Positions 21,414 to 32,572 of a stretch of 64,000 nt of DNA are shown here, piece after piece; the stretch's first letter is position 1, and each line of letters begins with the position of its first letter. Under the pieces are notes generated by a model. It was not told the origin of the DNA. It searched no databases and saw only the letters and a program-made list of their open reading frames with translations. Origin of the DNA: Adineta ricciae (Eukaryota; Rotifera; Eurotatoria; Adinetida; Adinetidae); the NCBI GenBank assembly GCA_905250025.1, contig CAJNOJ010000379.1:23306-87305 (forward strand). Direction: 5' to 3'. The position numbers were made by a program, and so were the translations under genes.

Positions 21414-22633
21414 TCAATACCCATACAATCGTACTTCGGAGTATTGGACAGTATTTGAATTTGCTCTTGTCTCAGAAACAAGAAATCGATAACTATTATA
21501 CCATGCTGTATTGTTTAATGTTCGTACAGCGCTACACTTGAATCGACCAGGATCTGCCTGTAGCCCAGTGGTACCATGGTAGATAAGAGTCCAACTGGTG
21601 CCAAGAGCGAGATTTGTTCCAGATTGATTACTTCCTTCCAATGACATTTTAAATGGATCACGCCCTGCAAAATCGTTGGCAGTACAAATCTGCATTCCCG
21701 TAACTAATGTTGAACCACGTTGTAATTCAAGATAAAACCCCGTTTTGAAAATACATTGAGAATTATTTATGGATATACATGACCCAAAATTTAGATACTT
21801 TGTTGATATATTATTATCACATGCATAGGATGGCTCTTCAGTAGCAGGATATTGACCCATCCCATAACCAATTGTTGAGGCTGTGCTATTACCACCAATA
21901 GTTGTATTGTAAACTCCGCTAACCGTTCTACTAACACTGACTAACGGTAACGGTCCTGAAAAATCATGACAGAAATGAAAATGACCAAAAATAATCACGA
22001 AGCATTATTTGGAGTTTTGTATTTAGTATCTGTGCCAACTCCTTCCTCATAAAAATTACATCTAACTATATTAATCAGCATCAATTTTAAATTTTCATTT
22101 TTCGATAGGTTATTGTAGTTACAGACTTGCTCTTATTCATGTTCAATTACAACATTAATTCTCGCCTAATACTATTTGAATGTTGTTTTACATGTAAATA
22201 ACCTACTTGCAATTGCTGTCGTGTGGATGGAGGAGATCGATGATAAAGAGGCTGTTGTCGCAGTGGAGGTGGTGGAAGGATTCGATGATAGCGACGATAA
22301 AGGTGACGTAGAACTCGTTCGTGTAATATGAAAGGAGGAAGTTGATGATGTGGTAGTCCTCGTAGAGAAAAATGTTAATGTTGGTGTTTTTGTTGCTGCT
22401 TGAGTTTTACCATCAGGAACATAAACTACTAAAAGTGCCAAAATCATGAGAATCAATATCGTAAAAATAATGCATAATGCCAGACAAGCGCATCTCCTCC
22501 TTCGCTTCTCTGAATATCTAGTGTAAGAAAAATTTATAAAATATACATGTCAACTTAATTTAAAACACTCATACAATGGCTTTGATTGCACAGATGATGC
22601 TTGTGTCCACGCATCAAAATTATTTGATTGCAT
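21414..22633 (-). CDS. Type II membrane protein with Ser/Thr stalk and galactose-binding-like domain
   Basis: Reconstructed from three exons: 22633-22575, 22517-22207 and 21955-21414 (introns of 57 and 251 bp, GT-AG, phases 2 and 1), giving 303 residues. Exon 1 starts at an ATG directly after TATTTTAG, so a 5' leader intron is likely. Order: a short cytoplasmic tail ending in a basic KRRRRC stop, one membrane helix (CLALCIIFTILILMILALLVVY), a mucin-like Ser/Thr/Pro stalk of about 70 residues, then a Cys-containing beta domain of about 180 residues. That domain has YACDNNISTKYLNFGSC and ends YSEVRLYGY, the shape of discoidin/galactose-binding-like domains. It is expected at the cell surface with the binding domain outside. 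Ligand unknown. Confidence 0.7.
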
Positions 22634-24159
22634 CTAAAATAATAAAGAATAAATACTTGATTATCTAAAAGTAAAGATCAAATCGTAATTATTCATTAAT
22701 GTCATGTATTGATAGTGAAGAAAATAAGTAAAATTTCAAAAAAGAAACAAATAATACATATTTGATTTATTACATACATATCCAGTATAAATAGCTAATG
22801 ACACTGTATTCTGTGTTCACTCGGTGTAAATACATGAAAATAGTTCAGCTGCACATCTGATTTTATTTTCCAGTAATCATATGAATATTCAAAAGTTGTT
22901 AAATAAAAGCATAATCTTGATCACAGCAGATATGGAATATATTGCGTAATTCAAACATTAACGAATATGTAATAAAACAATAACAAGAAACGATATTCAC
23001 ATTCAATTGTTTCCTGAAAGAATGAAAAACGTCATCTATTCCTTCTTAATTAAAGCCTAACTATTCCAAAAGAGAACATGTAAGTTATTTCTATGTTTTA
23101 AATATAAAAAACTTCAGTTCAGACTGATGAAAACGTGGATCGATCTGTTAAAATGGTCTTCTTGTAAAGCGTTTTATTTATTGAGCATAAACTTAGAATA
23201 TAAGATATGTTTTCAGACGTGATGAAACCTGTTATTCTGACATATCATTCATATGATAGTACCACTATTTTCCCAACTGAAAACTTAACTCGTTTTTATT
23301 GTATGGATAAAAATGGCATTTCCACTAGCCTAAACTATTTCGCTGTTTGCAAAAATTGTAACAGAAGGGTTCCACTTTGCATTCATTTTACTTTCTCTAA
23401 GTGAATATTTTCCGTTTTCTATTAAACGAATACAGTAATTAATTTGTTTTTTGGTTGAACTGTAACATTATAGATTACTTACCCGACACTTCAGTCAGCA
23501 TTATCCACAATTATGGACGCTTTCCATTAGGAAATGACAACATTAGTAACTAAGAATCGACTATAATGAAACTGATAATTGCGCCTTCTTTGTATGTTTC
23601 CTTTTTTCTTTGTTTTTCATCGGTTGATTATGTGTCCGTTATTTAATAAAATCATGTTTATCTACTTCTAAATAAGTCCTTTCAAATAATTTTTGCTTTT
23701 CTGCAGTGCATTTTGTGAGTGAATGTCATTGGATAAGGAATTTCACGATCATGTAAGAATTGCCAAGAATTTGCGATCGGTATTAAATATTGTTGACAAG
23801 TTGGGTAAGGATTTTAGAGCTTCCGAAATCATTTTTATTTAGATGATCAAGTTCAAGTCGATTCTAAACGATTCAAAATTATCAAATAGAATGATGAGTT
23901 CTCTGTTTATGCGTTATAAAAAGAAACTGATTGTTAAAGTTCCATAATTATTATGTAATCATTTTTATAGAAAATACAATTAATGTATTCCAAAAATGAG
24001 CAGAAAAGACATGATCAAATCAAGCCAATTCAATTAAGTTTTTCTAAAGTCATATGTTTGATTAAGAATTCCAGAAACAGCAACTTCTTTCCAGATTTTT
24101 TCTCAGAATCGTAGAAAAACACAAACGGAACCCTTTTTTGGACTGAGCAAATACATATA
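22634..24159. other. AT-rich intergenic DNA
   Basis: No gene recognised. A 65-codon open frame at 23207-23404 contains a few Cys but no domain and is not called. Confidence 0.45.
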
Positions 24160-24203
24160 CAGTAAAACTTCTCTTAGTGAACACCCCTCCGGGGTGAACG
24201 CCC
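24160..24203. mobile_element. pogo/Tigger-like terminal sequence
   Basis: CAGTAAAACTTCTCTTAGTG AACACC followed by a CCTCCGGGGTGAAC palindrome matches the form of pogo/Tigger terminal repeats (CAGTAnAACCTCTCTTAnnGAACACC). A related CAGTAAAACCTCTCTAATGT is at 39725. No transposase is nearby, so it is a solo end or a MITE remnant. Confidence 0.5.
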
Positions 24204-24328
24204 TGTTATACTGAAATCAAGATGATTACTTTTTCTCATATGATTTTCTTAGTGTCCAAAATTCGAACATGTTGAGTATGCCGATTTTCCCTGAAATATT
24301 ATAGTTTAAAAGCATGATCAAAATACCA

Positions 24329-24703
24329 TATGATGTGTTTTAGCGTTTTCCGGGAAATTGAATATATTTCAACATCAATCCAATTTCCGGGAAACTCGAT
24401 ATATTCCGGATATCAGCTCAATTTACGGAAATTCAAAGTGTTTCGCACTACATAAGTGTAACCTTGCGATTCTATGTGATGAGGGTTATATCCGACTGAG
24501 GATGAAGGTTATCGATCAGAATGAACGTATACGGCATAATCAGCATGATTATGCCTTATATGCCCATTGTGCCCTATATACCTGATCTCATAAAAGCCCG
24601 TAGTATCTTTACTATGTATTTTCACAGATTGCAGTTTCCTTATTCCGTGTTTGTTTCAAAAATGGATTTCCCGGAAAGCGCTATAACGCATCAAATCATT
24701 ATG
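24329..24703. mobile_element. MITE-like element with about 28-bp imperfect inverted ends
   Basis: Left end TGATGTGTTTTAGCGTTTTC CGGGAAAT. The right end, read as reverse complement, is TGATGCGTTATAGCGCTTTC CGGGAAAT. They are about 370 bp apart. Between them the TTTCCGGGAAA core recurs with a period of about 50 bp. A related right end (GATTTCCCAGAAAACGCTAT, then AAAACATCAAATC) lies at 49121. No coding capacity. Confidence 0.55.
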
Positions 24704-25916
24704 AGAGATGCAGAACAAAAATGTATTGAAATGTATCCATGATATAAATATTATATTTTCTCTACCTGCTTTCTTCAGTAAAAATATACGTCACAGTTGA
24801 AAACGAACAATCAATTTTCAAATTGAGACGGTTTTTCCATAAAACTGTTCGTGTGATCCTTGTTTACATCGTTATTTAGGAAATGCAATGATAAAGCTTT
24901 GATCATATCATCAAATACTCGACAAAACTTGTAAATCTCTTTTCGAAGGTTAACATATACCTTTCCTCTTTCACTTTCAGTATGTTTTTTTTTTCATAAT
25001 TATAAAAAAACCCAGTTAATGAAATCTATAAGATTAAAATCTTACAACGTCTTGGCATCTTTTTATACGATTTCATCAATTTATTTGATTGATATTCCTA
25101 TTGTTCAGTTCTATTTTCTGCATTTTGCTAAAAAGTCTCGTCGTCAGATCGAATGAATACTAAATTTGCATAGTTATTGAGCCCTCATTCCGTATGATTT
25201 ATCAACTTACACTTCTTCCAAACACTATTGAATTTGTTTTACATAATGAAATGATGAATATTATCTTTCTTTTATTAAAAATGTGTCAATTAATCCTAAA
25301 ATAATCTTATTTTTAATTTGATGAAAGTCATGCGTCATAGTTATTAAATAACTGTTTAATGTCATTCTACATCTTGTGGGTAAGGGTGGGTTAGAACACT
25401 GTACCAGTGGTACCAAGACACCAAGTACATCAATCCAACACATCAAATATGGCCGTGTCCGAGGTGGGAGCCGAGCCCACGAGGATGTGACTAGTTCCCA
25501 TAATCTAGATTTCACTTCTGCTAAGAGGATGAGATGCATCGTAAGGGGACGATTTCTTTTCATTCTTTTACCATTTAATATCGAAATCAATTAGACATTT
25601 TGAATTTAATCACTGAATTCTATTTTCGTTATTAACTCGTCTATAATGATTTTTCTTCAAATCACATCTTTTGATCACAAAAAAAAGTATTGCATTCAGA
25701 TTTTCTTCTTTAAAAAGACAAATTCTTCAGATGATATTATCGACTCCTTAACATCCGAGTTTTTATTAAATCGATTTTGTTGAATCTGACAAGTACGTGA
25801 ATTAGGAATAGTCTCAACGTTAATTTGAAGAGAACAACATATTTTATGCTTTTCGATTACGTAAAAGTTGAAGTTTTTTTCCTTTCTAGAATTGAAACTC
25901 CTTCATTTTATTTTCG
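24704..25916. other. AT-rich spacer with a tRNA-like segment
   Basis: No protein gene. At 25456-25530 the minus strand has a T-arm-like hairpin (GTGGGcTCGgcTCCCAC, 5-bp stem, 7-base loop) preceded at the expected side by an A-box-like TAGCAGAAGTG. The anticodon arm cannot be folded convincingly, so this is at best a tRNA-derived SINE or tRNA pseudogene. Confidence 0.3.
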
Positions 25917-26285
25917 ATGACATATTCTACAAATACTCTTTCATCAACTGATTCTCGACGAAAAATTGCACCTGTCATCGGAATTGATAATTATGGTGAA
26001 GATTATCCGTTGAAAAATCCAAAGAATGATGCAATCAAAATAGCTTCTTTGTTCCAAACTATGAGATTCATGATTCATGACAAGTAATCACAATTAGATT
26101 TCAATTGTTCATTACGAATATTCGATCAAAGACAGTGATGTGGCTTCGTTTTGTTTTTCTGGTCATGAAATTCAGTTCGAGCTAAAAACAAAGAAAACAT
26201 TATCGCAGAAGGGATTTTCAATTAGGGTGATAATTATTTGACTGCAGTTGGTTATTTCTGTGACGATTTCAGATACAACAGATCA
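25917..26285 (+). pseudogene. Caspase/metacaspase-like (C14) fragment
   Basis: ATG at 25917 opens 56 codons containing the typical start of a C14 p20 domain: IAPVIGIDNYGEDYPLKNPK NDA, then a short helix. A TAA follows at 26085. About 50 bases further, another phase reads DSDVASFCFSGHEIQF, matching the catalytic-His motif (FFFSGHG) with the His kept. After that comes NYLTAVGYFCDDF. The catalytic Cys region is not found. It is a caspase-like gene broken by deletions and stops. It ends shortly before the segmental duplication that begins near 26327. Confidence 0.55.
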
Positions 26286-26757
26286 GATGTGTTGAGTGTA
26301 TCGTTTATTCAATCCAAAGGAATCGCACGTATGCTGTACTTTCCTCGTCCTTATATAGTTCTCGGTTCATACAGCATCACGCTACAGAAAAATACCAAAC
26401 TCTTTGAAATAATATCTGCAATGATCTATCGCTATCACTCGGTGAGGTATTAGATCAGCCGAGAAATTCAAAACATATCCTGTATAGGTGTGAAGCTCAA
26501 AGGCCAACATCCAGGCCCAAAGATCGACATCTAATTACAAGCAGAAAGAAAGAAAACAAACGATAGTTGTATATGTGAAGAGGAAAGGAAAGAAGAAGAG
26601 ATATACAATCATAGATTGGCACAGATACGATATTGATTTGGACTTTTAGAGCTTATATTTTCTGACAAAGAAAGACCCCAACATTGATGCATACGACAGT
26701 TCATTCTTGGCTTAAAAATATATGATAAAGTATGAGATAGTTGCTGCCAAAAGTTCC

Positions 26758-27452
26758 TTAATCGAACAATTGGGCGGTACATTGATTATTGGAAAAAAGA
26801 GGTGTTGTATCGACAGGTAAATCTTGTGGAGGATTAACAACCACATCAGTCGATTCTCTTGTTATCTTCGACTCACAACCGTTCAAGTTATGTTCATCGG
26901 ATGAATGTTGTGGACCCATCCACAAATCAACATGATACTGTCTTTGATCCCATGCTCGTACTGCCGATGCACAAAGGTCTTCCATAATAAAATATTTTCT
27001 TAAGAATGGAACGTAAATCGTAGTTCCGATGTCGAGTTCACGTTCGTCTGTTGCAAATGTAATGGGATCTTCGTAAGTTCCTCGACCTTCTGTCGCTGAA
27101 TTATGCTTCGTGGGATGACCACCGCTTTTTGGATAAGCAATTTCTGCACTTGGCGGATCGTTATCATTCCATCCGTAAGATGTGACACGCATTGGAATTG
27201 TTCGACCCGATCCACCCGATGTATGATCTGGGAAATTCAACACGAAGGGCGAATTGACAATTCATCATGAGTAAACTTTCACTTACGATGCTTTTCTGCT
27301 TTCCCTCTCGTGGGCAAATTTACTGTTTGACCAATTTGTAAATTCTCAGGTACAACATCAGGATTGGCAGTTAAGATTTCACCGAGAGGAATATCGTATT
27401 GTTTGCTGAGAGCCCACAATGTATCGCCCGCTTTGATCGTATATGTTTGCAT
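26758..27452 (-). CDS. LysM domain protein with fungal-type double-psi-barrel-like domain
   Basis: Reconstructed from exon 1 27452-27287, intron 27286-27228 (GTAAGT ... CCCAG) and exon 2 27227-26758, giving 211 residues. Residues 1-50 are one LysM module (YTIKAGDTLWALSKQYDIPL ... NPDVV, then NLQIGQTVNLP), a fold that binds chitin or peptidoglycan GlcNAc chains. The remainder (RVTSYGWNDNDPP, DPITFATDERELDIGTTIYVP, KYFIMEDLC, DLWMGPQHSS, NPPQDLPVDTTPLF) resembles fungal secreted barrel proteins with a conserved E-D pair. No signal peptide is visible. A fungal-like architecture suggests acquisition by transfer, with an intron gained or kept. The gene is divergent from a GH16 glucanase fragment, which suggests a shared role on fungal walls. 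This is the intact copy of two. Confidence 0.7.
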
Positions 27453-27902
27453 GTATGCTACTGATCAATGCCACTCAGATCGAAATGAAAACATATTGTC
27501 CTGTGAAGATATGTGGTTATATACAGTCACATATGATGAATAATACATTTGAACGGACAGGGTTTTTTCCCTCATACGAAAATTCTCGTACACTGAAGAG
27601 TCAACAAAAACATTATTTGTAATGAAACATCAACTGTATGAATAGAAGTGTCACCAGCTTGTCGCTCTATCGACGCAATTCGCTTATTTTGACATCGTTT
27701 TCTTTATTACTAATATTTTTAGTATGTTGATTCATGATAGAAGACATATAAGTAACATGTGAATGTGGTGACTCTTATGTTTCACAGAAAAACCATATTG
27801 ACGATGAGGGCAAGAGGGATAGAGTATAAGCGAGGTTTTCTGCGGATACGAATATATATCGAAACAGGAACATCCATACTGGAAACGAGTGAAATTCATG
27901 TT

Positions 27903-27927
27903 TGAGGGTGGGTGTGGGTGTGGGTGA
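27903..27927. repeat. Telomere-like tract in duplication copy A
   Basis: TTGAGGGTGGGTGTGGGTGT GGGTG. It lies in the divergent intergenic region between the LysM gene and the GH16 exon, at the position equivalent to the tract in copy B (33716-33739), so it predates the duplication. Confidence 0.75.
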
Positions 27928-28112
27928 ATATATTGCACAACGATGCAAATAATGTTTTCATCGTAAGATTGATCTTACTTACAAAACTTGGTGTCTTGTT
28001 TCTTTCATTGGCAGAACACAACAAAAAAAATCTTTTATTTACTCAGGTGTCTTATCGTTTTTTTCTGTTCTATACGTTGCGAGTAAAACACATCGTGTTT
28101 TTTCTCTTACAG

Positions 28113-28192
28113 AAAGACGTCTCATCGATGGCTGCTGTCTCGTCTGGGAAGATACATTCTCTCATGATGGTCCTGTCGATCGAAACAAATGA
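28113..28192 (+). pseudogene. GH16 beta-glucanase first-exon remnant, copy A
   Basis: After a splice acceptor (CTTACAG at 28106-28112) the frame reads RRLID, two residues, then CLVWEDTFSHDG and VDRNK, the start of a GH16 laminarinase catalytic domain. It is nearly identical to copy B at 33923. It then ends at a TGA formed at the junction with a telomere-like GAGGGTGTGTGTGTGAGG tract. The catalytic ExDxE motif is absent. Confidence 0.65.
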
Positions 28193-28300
28193 GGGTGTGT
28201 GTGTGAGGGATGAGTTTACAATAGCAGAGGAATAATTCAAAGCAATCGTACGACGCGTTTCGTTCCAGTGCGAAAGAGATCATTGTCAGGCATGTTTTCG

Positions 28301-29253
28301 AGCTATTTAAAGCTAGTACTTATAGTTATACGGTTAAATCGATGATCACCATCAGTGGTAAGATCATTAGCCCTGTTTATATATGTCTCAACGAAGTAAA
28401 TGGTCGAATGAGCGATAATATTAAAGCAAATCTTCCGCAGTTGAAGAATGCTGTTGTTACATGCAGCGCATCAAGTAAATTAGCTATCTATCTCATTAGT
28501 TGAATATTGGCATAATGAGTGTTTTATTCCATCACTGACATCACAGTCTGTACTATTTCTTTCTGATAGTTGGCTTGGACAGACATATGGAAAATGATCG
28601 TTCGTAGGGTTCACGAGTGTGTTCTTCTTGATGTAACAGATATTCATCTTGCACAACGAAACTAGTAACGCTCGTCGAAGCAGACTCGCTATGCCCTCGA
28701 CTGAACCACTGACTGAAAATAAAATAGTCCTATGTGCGTTTTATGCAAAAAAAGACAGAAGTATAACCTTTGAAAGGGCCACCAGAGACTGATCTTCATT
28801 CGCCTCACAGTCTTCAAAAGAGTCAAAGGACTACTTGTGTTGCTTTTAATTATTCTATATTCCTGACTGACAATTACTCTTCACAGGAAGCAGAAGTTCG
28901 CTATAAATGGCTATTATGGATTTACACTTTTAAACATGTCCTCCTTTTTCTAAAAGAAAGATAATTTCGGTAAGACCAAATGAGACTCTGTATATATTTC
29001 GCATTCGAACGTGTCGGATTGTTGATACTTTGGTAACTGGCTAGATTACCAGGCGCAGCTCATTGTTCGTCGGCGCTCCACAGGGGCGCCACTCACAACT
29101 CGCCGCTCCAAAGCTGTCCCTGTCTATCATATAATTACGTGTGTGCTACTAAAAAGTAACGAAAATTAATTAGCATTCCATCAACATCTCATGGATAAGA
29201 TTATCCTCGTCCGAACATTTGAGGTTATCTCCTTAACCCTCATACGCGCACTT
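28301..29253. other. Unassigned spacer with one terminal element motif
   Basis: At 28660-28712 there is a sequence (TAGTAACGCTCGTCGAAGCA GACTCGC ... CCTCGACTGA) matching the terminal motif of the dispersed/Helitron-like family. Around 29055-29090 there is a GGCGC...GCGCC inverted repeat in a short GC-rich island. No gene is recognised. A single-N gap follows at 29254. Confidence 0.45.
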
Positions 29254-29254
29254 N

Positions 29255-29609
29255 TTAATTGACCAAGCAGACTGACTGTTGACGGTCCATTGATAATAAA
29301 TCGTTCCCAAGGAAGATCCATATTAGATTGTGATACTAATGCCGAATCCGGATCGATTCCAGCAATAGCATCTATGTATAGAAAGAAAAAAGTTAGATAA
29401 AATCAGTTAAGAGAAGATACACACTCGTTTCAGCAGATCGATGAATTCGGGATCTTTTCCAAAGTGTCAAACTTTTGTCAAATATGGAAGAATCCACCGC
29501 AGAAAAAATTATTAGTAATGCTAGCAAAATTATTTGCTCTTTATTTTTCGCTCAAAAACGAATCGGACTCACCTGTTAATGAACATACGAATGTAATTAG
29601 AGAACACAT
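29255..29609 (-). CDS. Partial small gene, two exons, cut by an assembly gap
   Basis: Exon 1 29609-29573 starts with ATG directly after CTTTTCAG and encodes MCSLITFVCSLT. A donor GTGAGT is followed by a 201-bp intron, and the acceptor ACATAG leads to exon 2 from 29371, joining in phase 1. Exon 2 reads DAIAGIDPDSALVSQSN, then DLPWERFIINGPSTVSLLGQ, up to the N at 29254. The short hydrophobic N-terminus could be a signal peptide. No family is recognised. The splice signals and in-phase joining are the support. Confidence 0.4.
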
Positions 29610-30694
29610 CTGAAAAGAATAACAAAAAATATTTAAAACGTAAGGATTTTCGATCATGGCACCATTGACAATGATAGGTAACGAGTTTTTTTCTCATCGG
29701 ACAAACGAATAATATCCGATCTGCAAGAGGAACATCTATCACAACTAGTTACTACCTGAGGCCATTGATTCATGTCTACTTCAACTATCTTTTCAGTCCA
29801 TCTTCAATCGATCAGTACGGATTTATACCGACAATTACAATCCTTTAATGGAAACTCATACACTCAACTAATAAACCATTCGATTGCATGAGATTTTCAC
29901 GAAAAGATCAAGTTATTCATGAAATATATTGATTGATACTTGTGATCGTCTTTGAATTGATTTCAATCATTTATACTTCACATAAAAAAATCAATCAAAT
30001 CACTATTCTTTCGAGTGAATTGACTGGCAAAAATTATTCGAAAGTAACTCCTATCCGTATTATTTAACATAATCGAATCAATGATACGCAAAATAAGTAA
30101 TTTTCATATTTATGAAAAAAGTTTGATAAAGAAAAGTGTTGCTTTTCTGATTAGCATAATTTATATCAATGAGATGCCGTGAATAAATAAGTCAATTTAT
30201 TGTTGATTTGTGCCGTCGAACAGAAGAATTTTGACGTAGCAATTAACTCTCACTGTTGTTTCAATCAGATGTTACCGATTTCTTCGATATGGAGAGATTT
30301 TAAAGAAGAATGCTTGCAAATTTATTTTGTCGTACACATTGGCTATTCTTGGGCCTGATTTCAGTAACCATCCGAGATCTTTCTTTCAAAAGAATAAACG
30401 AAACTATCGACTTGTAACAGAGCGAACATAATAAGTCCTTGATCGATTCCCATGCATAGAGTATTGTCCTGAAGGAAGAAAACATGTGGGTACATTAGAA
30501 AGTATCGCATTTACATTAATGATCGGAATAAATCAATCGAATGCGATGTATATTGAGTTGTTCTTGAGAAGCAGTTCTCGTGGCTAATTAGATTATTTCT
30601 ACTGGAATACTGATTGATCAAGTACTGCATTCGTTCCTATATATATTGCTAGATTATTCAGAGAATATAATCCATTACTGCACGCCAGGCAATA
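29610..30694. other. AT-rich intergenic DNA
   Basis: Divergent region between the partial gene and the secreted coiled-coil gene. Only short frames without features; no repeat recognised. Confidence 0.45.
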
Positions 30695-31962
30695 ATGAAA
30701 TCTCTTGGAAACAGCGTAAAAATTGTTGTTCTCCTCATATTGATTGTCCATTCGCAAGCCGATGATTCAAGTTGGTATCAAACTTTTTTGAATGAACAAG
30801 TTGCTCCATCATATGCCAGTGCATATCAAACGTTGAGAAACAAAATTATCAATCCCTTATTGGCATATACGAATAGCAACTCAACTACAAATGGAACCGA
30901 TGCAGCAGAAATTGTATCATTGGCACAAGGAGTGACATGTGCAGCAAAGGAACTTTATACAAGTCTGTCCAATGCATTGAATGCAAGTGAACAACTTAAC
31001 ACTATTGTCGAGAATAAAACATCGCAAGCCATATTAGAAGTCTCACAAAAAGAAAATGAAATTCGACAAGTCAACGAACAATTAAGCACGATTGAAGCTC
31101 GATTGACTGATGCACAAAATGATGTAAATCAAGCCGAAAATGATGTGAAAAATAAAGAAAATGAATTAGCTCAGAGTGATGCACATCTTGCCGAGGAGCT
31201 GCAAAAACGTAAGACGCACATTCATCACAACTATGGTTTTAATTTGTTGAATTTAAAATTTTTTTTAGTTGAAAAAGCACGAGTCTGTGGACTTAGAAAA
31301 AAACGATTCTTAGGCAAGGTAAGTAACTATTCTATAGTCTTCGAATGACAAACAAGGTTTTAGAAGAAGAGTTGAATTGATACCGCACACTTCGTGATAA
31401 CTATTGAATAAGGACGTCATGTATCAGCAGTATTGTGTAAAAAACAGAGTTCGAAAATCCAAAGATGAATATTTTGATAACGAAACTATAATCTAGTTTA
31501 TTGTCACATTTGAGATGATTTGAAATAAATCGAAGAATTATAGATTTATTTGTACTATTTCGTTTTTTCATCGTCCTGATCTTGAAAATTATAATATTTT
31601 GAAATCAAATGAATGGTAGAGTCAAGATATTATATTAGATAGGAGGAAATAATAATAGGAACATCCTAGACTTTTATGGAGATAAAATCAAAAAGATTAA
31701 AATATGAGACCGAAATAGAGAGATTGGTTTGTTTAGGTTTGGAGAGGAATTGTTCGTGATCCTTTGGACAACGTTCGGGACAAGATCATTAGTCCCATTG
31801 TTAAGCCTGTCATGCCCATTCTCAGTCCTGTTCTTCGTGTTCCTTGCGCAGCACTTAATTATGGAGGTATTAACAGTGCAAAAGATCGTCGAGGAGCTGC
31901 TCAAGGTGCAGTGAATGCAGCCAGAGAACAACTGGCTACTCGTCGACAAGAACTTGAGAGAC
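30695..31962 (+). CDS. Secreted coiled-coil protein, three exons, 3' end lost at a gap
   Basis: Exon 1 30695-31208, exon 2 31269-31318, exon 3 31737-31962, with GT-AG introns of 60 and 418 bp in phases 1 and 0. Exon 1 gives a signal peptide (VVLLILIVHSQA) and a long heptad-rich coiled coil (EKNEIRQVNEQLSTIEARL-like runs, then AENDVKNKENELAQS). Exon 2 ends in a basic ARVCGLRKKRFLGK. Exon 3 reads VRDPLDNVRDKIISPIV, then LRVPCAALNYGGINSAKDRR, and another coiled-coil start. The single N at 31963 interrupts the gene, and sequence beyond it is unrelated repeat DNA. Exported, possibly structural. The family is unknown to me. Confidence 0.65.
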
Positions 31963-31967
31963 NGCGT

Positions 31968-32087
31968 CCTAACCACAGGATTCCGATAGGCGGTTCTGAA
32001 TGTCGGAATGATCACGATACTGCGGAATTCTGGAGAATCCGACACTTTCCAACATCTGGAGCCGCTTGTCGGAATCCTGTGGTTAGG
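31968..32087. mobile_element. 120-bp foldback element (MITE-like)
   Basis: CCTAACCACAGGATTCCGA at the left end and its exact reverse complement at the right end (32069-32087). The inverted similarity continues imperfectly inward to about 45 bases per arm, so almost the whole element folds into one hairpin. It starts 5 bases after the N gap. An 18-bp perfect palindrome (CCCATCGGATCCGATGGG) follows at 32112-32129, just before duplication copy B begins. Confidence 0.8.
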
Positions 32088-32572
32088 TTTCCTGGAACTT
32101 CCGACGAATTCCCCATCGGATCCGATGGGCTGAGTTTGACCTGGGCTATGCTGTACTTTCCTCGTCCTTATATAGTTCTCGGTCCATACAGCATCACGCT
32201 ACAGAAAAATACGAAACTCTTTGAAATAATATCTGCAATGATTTATCGCTACACTCGGTGAGGTATTAGGTCAACCGAGAAAGTCAAAACATATCCTGTA
32301 TAGGTGTGAAGCTCAAAGGCCAACATCCAGACCCAAAGATCGACATCTAATTACAAGCAGAAAGAAAGAAAACAAACGATAGTTGTAGATGCGAAGAGGA
32401 AAGGAAAGAAGAAAAGGTGTACAATCATAGATTGGCACAGATAGGATACTGATTTGGACTTTTAGAGCTTATATTTTCTGAAAAAGAAAGACGCCAACAT
32501 TGATGCATAGGACAGTTCATTCTTGACTTAAAAATATATGATAAGGTATGAAATAGTTGCTGTCAAAAGTGC

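Larger units (their letters stand above)
26327..28300. repeat. Segmental duplication, copy A
   Basis: Nearly the whole stretch recurs at 32143-34500: the TATGCTGTACTTTCCTCGTC start, the LysM gene, its intergenic region, the telomere-like tract at 27903-27927 and the GH16 exon. In copy A the GH16 part is cut at 28190, where the sequence jumps to GAGGGTGTGTGTGTGAGGGA and then rejoins copy B at TGAGTTTACAATAG (34410 in B). Copy A thus lacks about 400 bp relative to copy B. Confidence 0.85.

Noticed and set aside
25261..25594. Overlapping frames on both strands around the tRNA-like segment
   Set aside because: Mutually overlapping, start at non-ATG or poor context, no domain.
27912..28235. 107-codon frame on the plus strand
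   Set aside because: Runs through the telomere-like tract and an intron-like region into the GH16 exon in a wrong phase.
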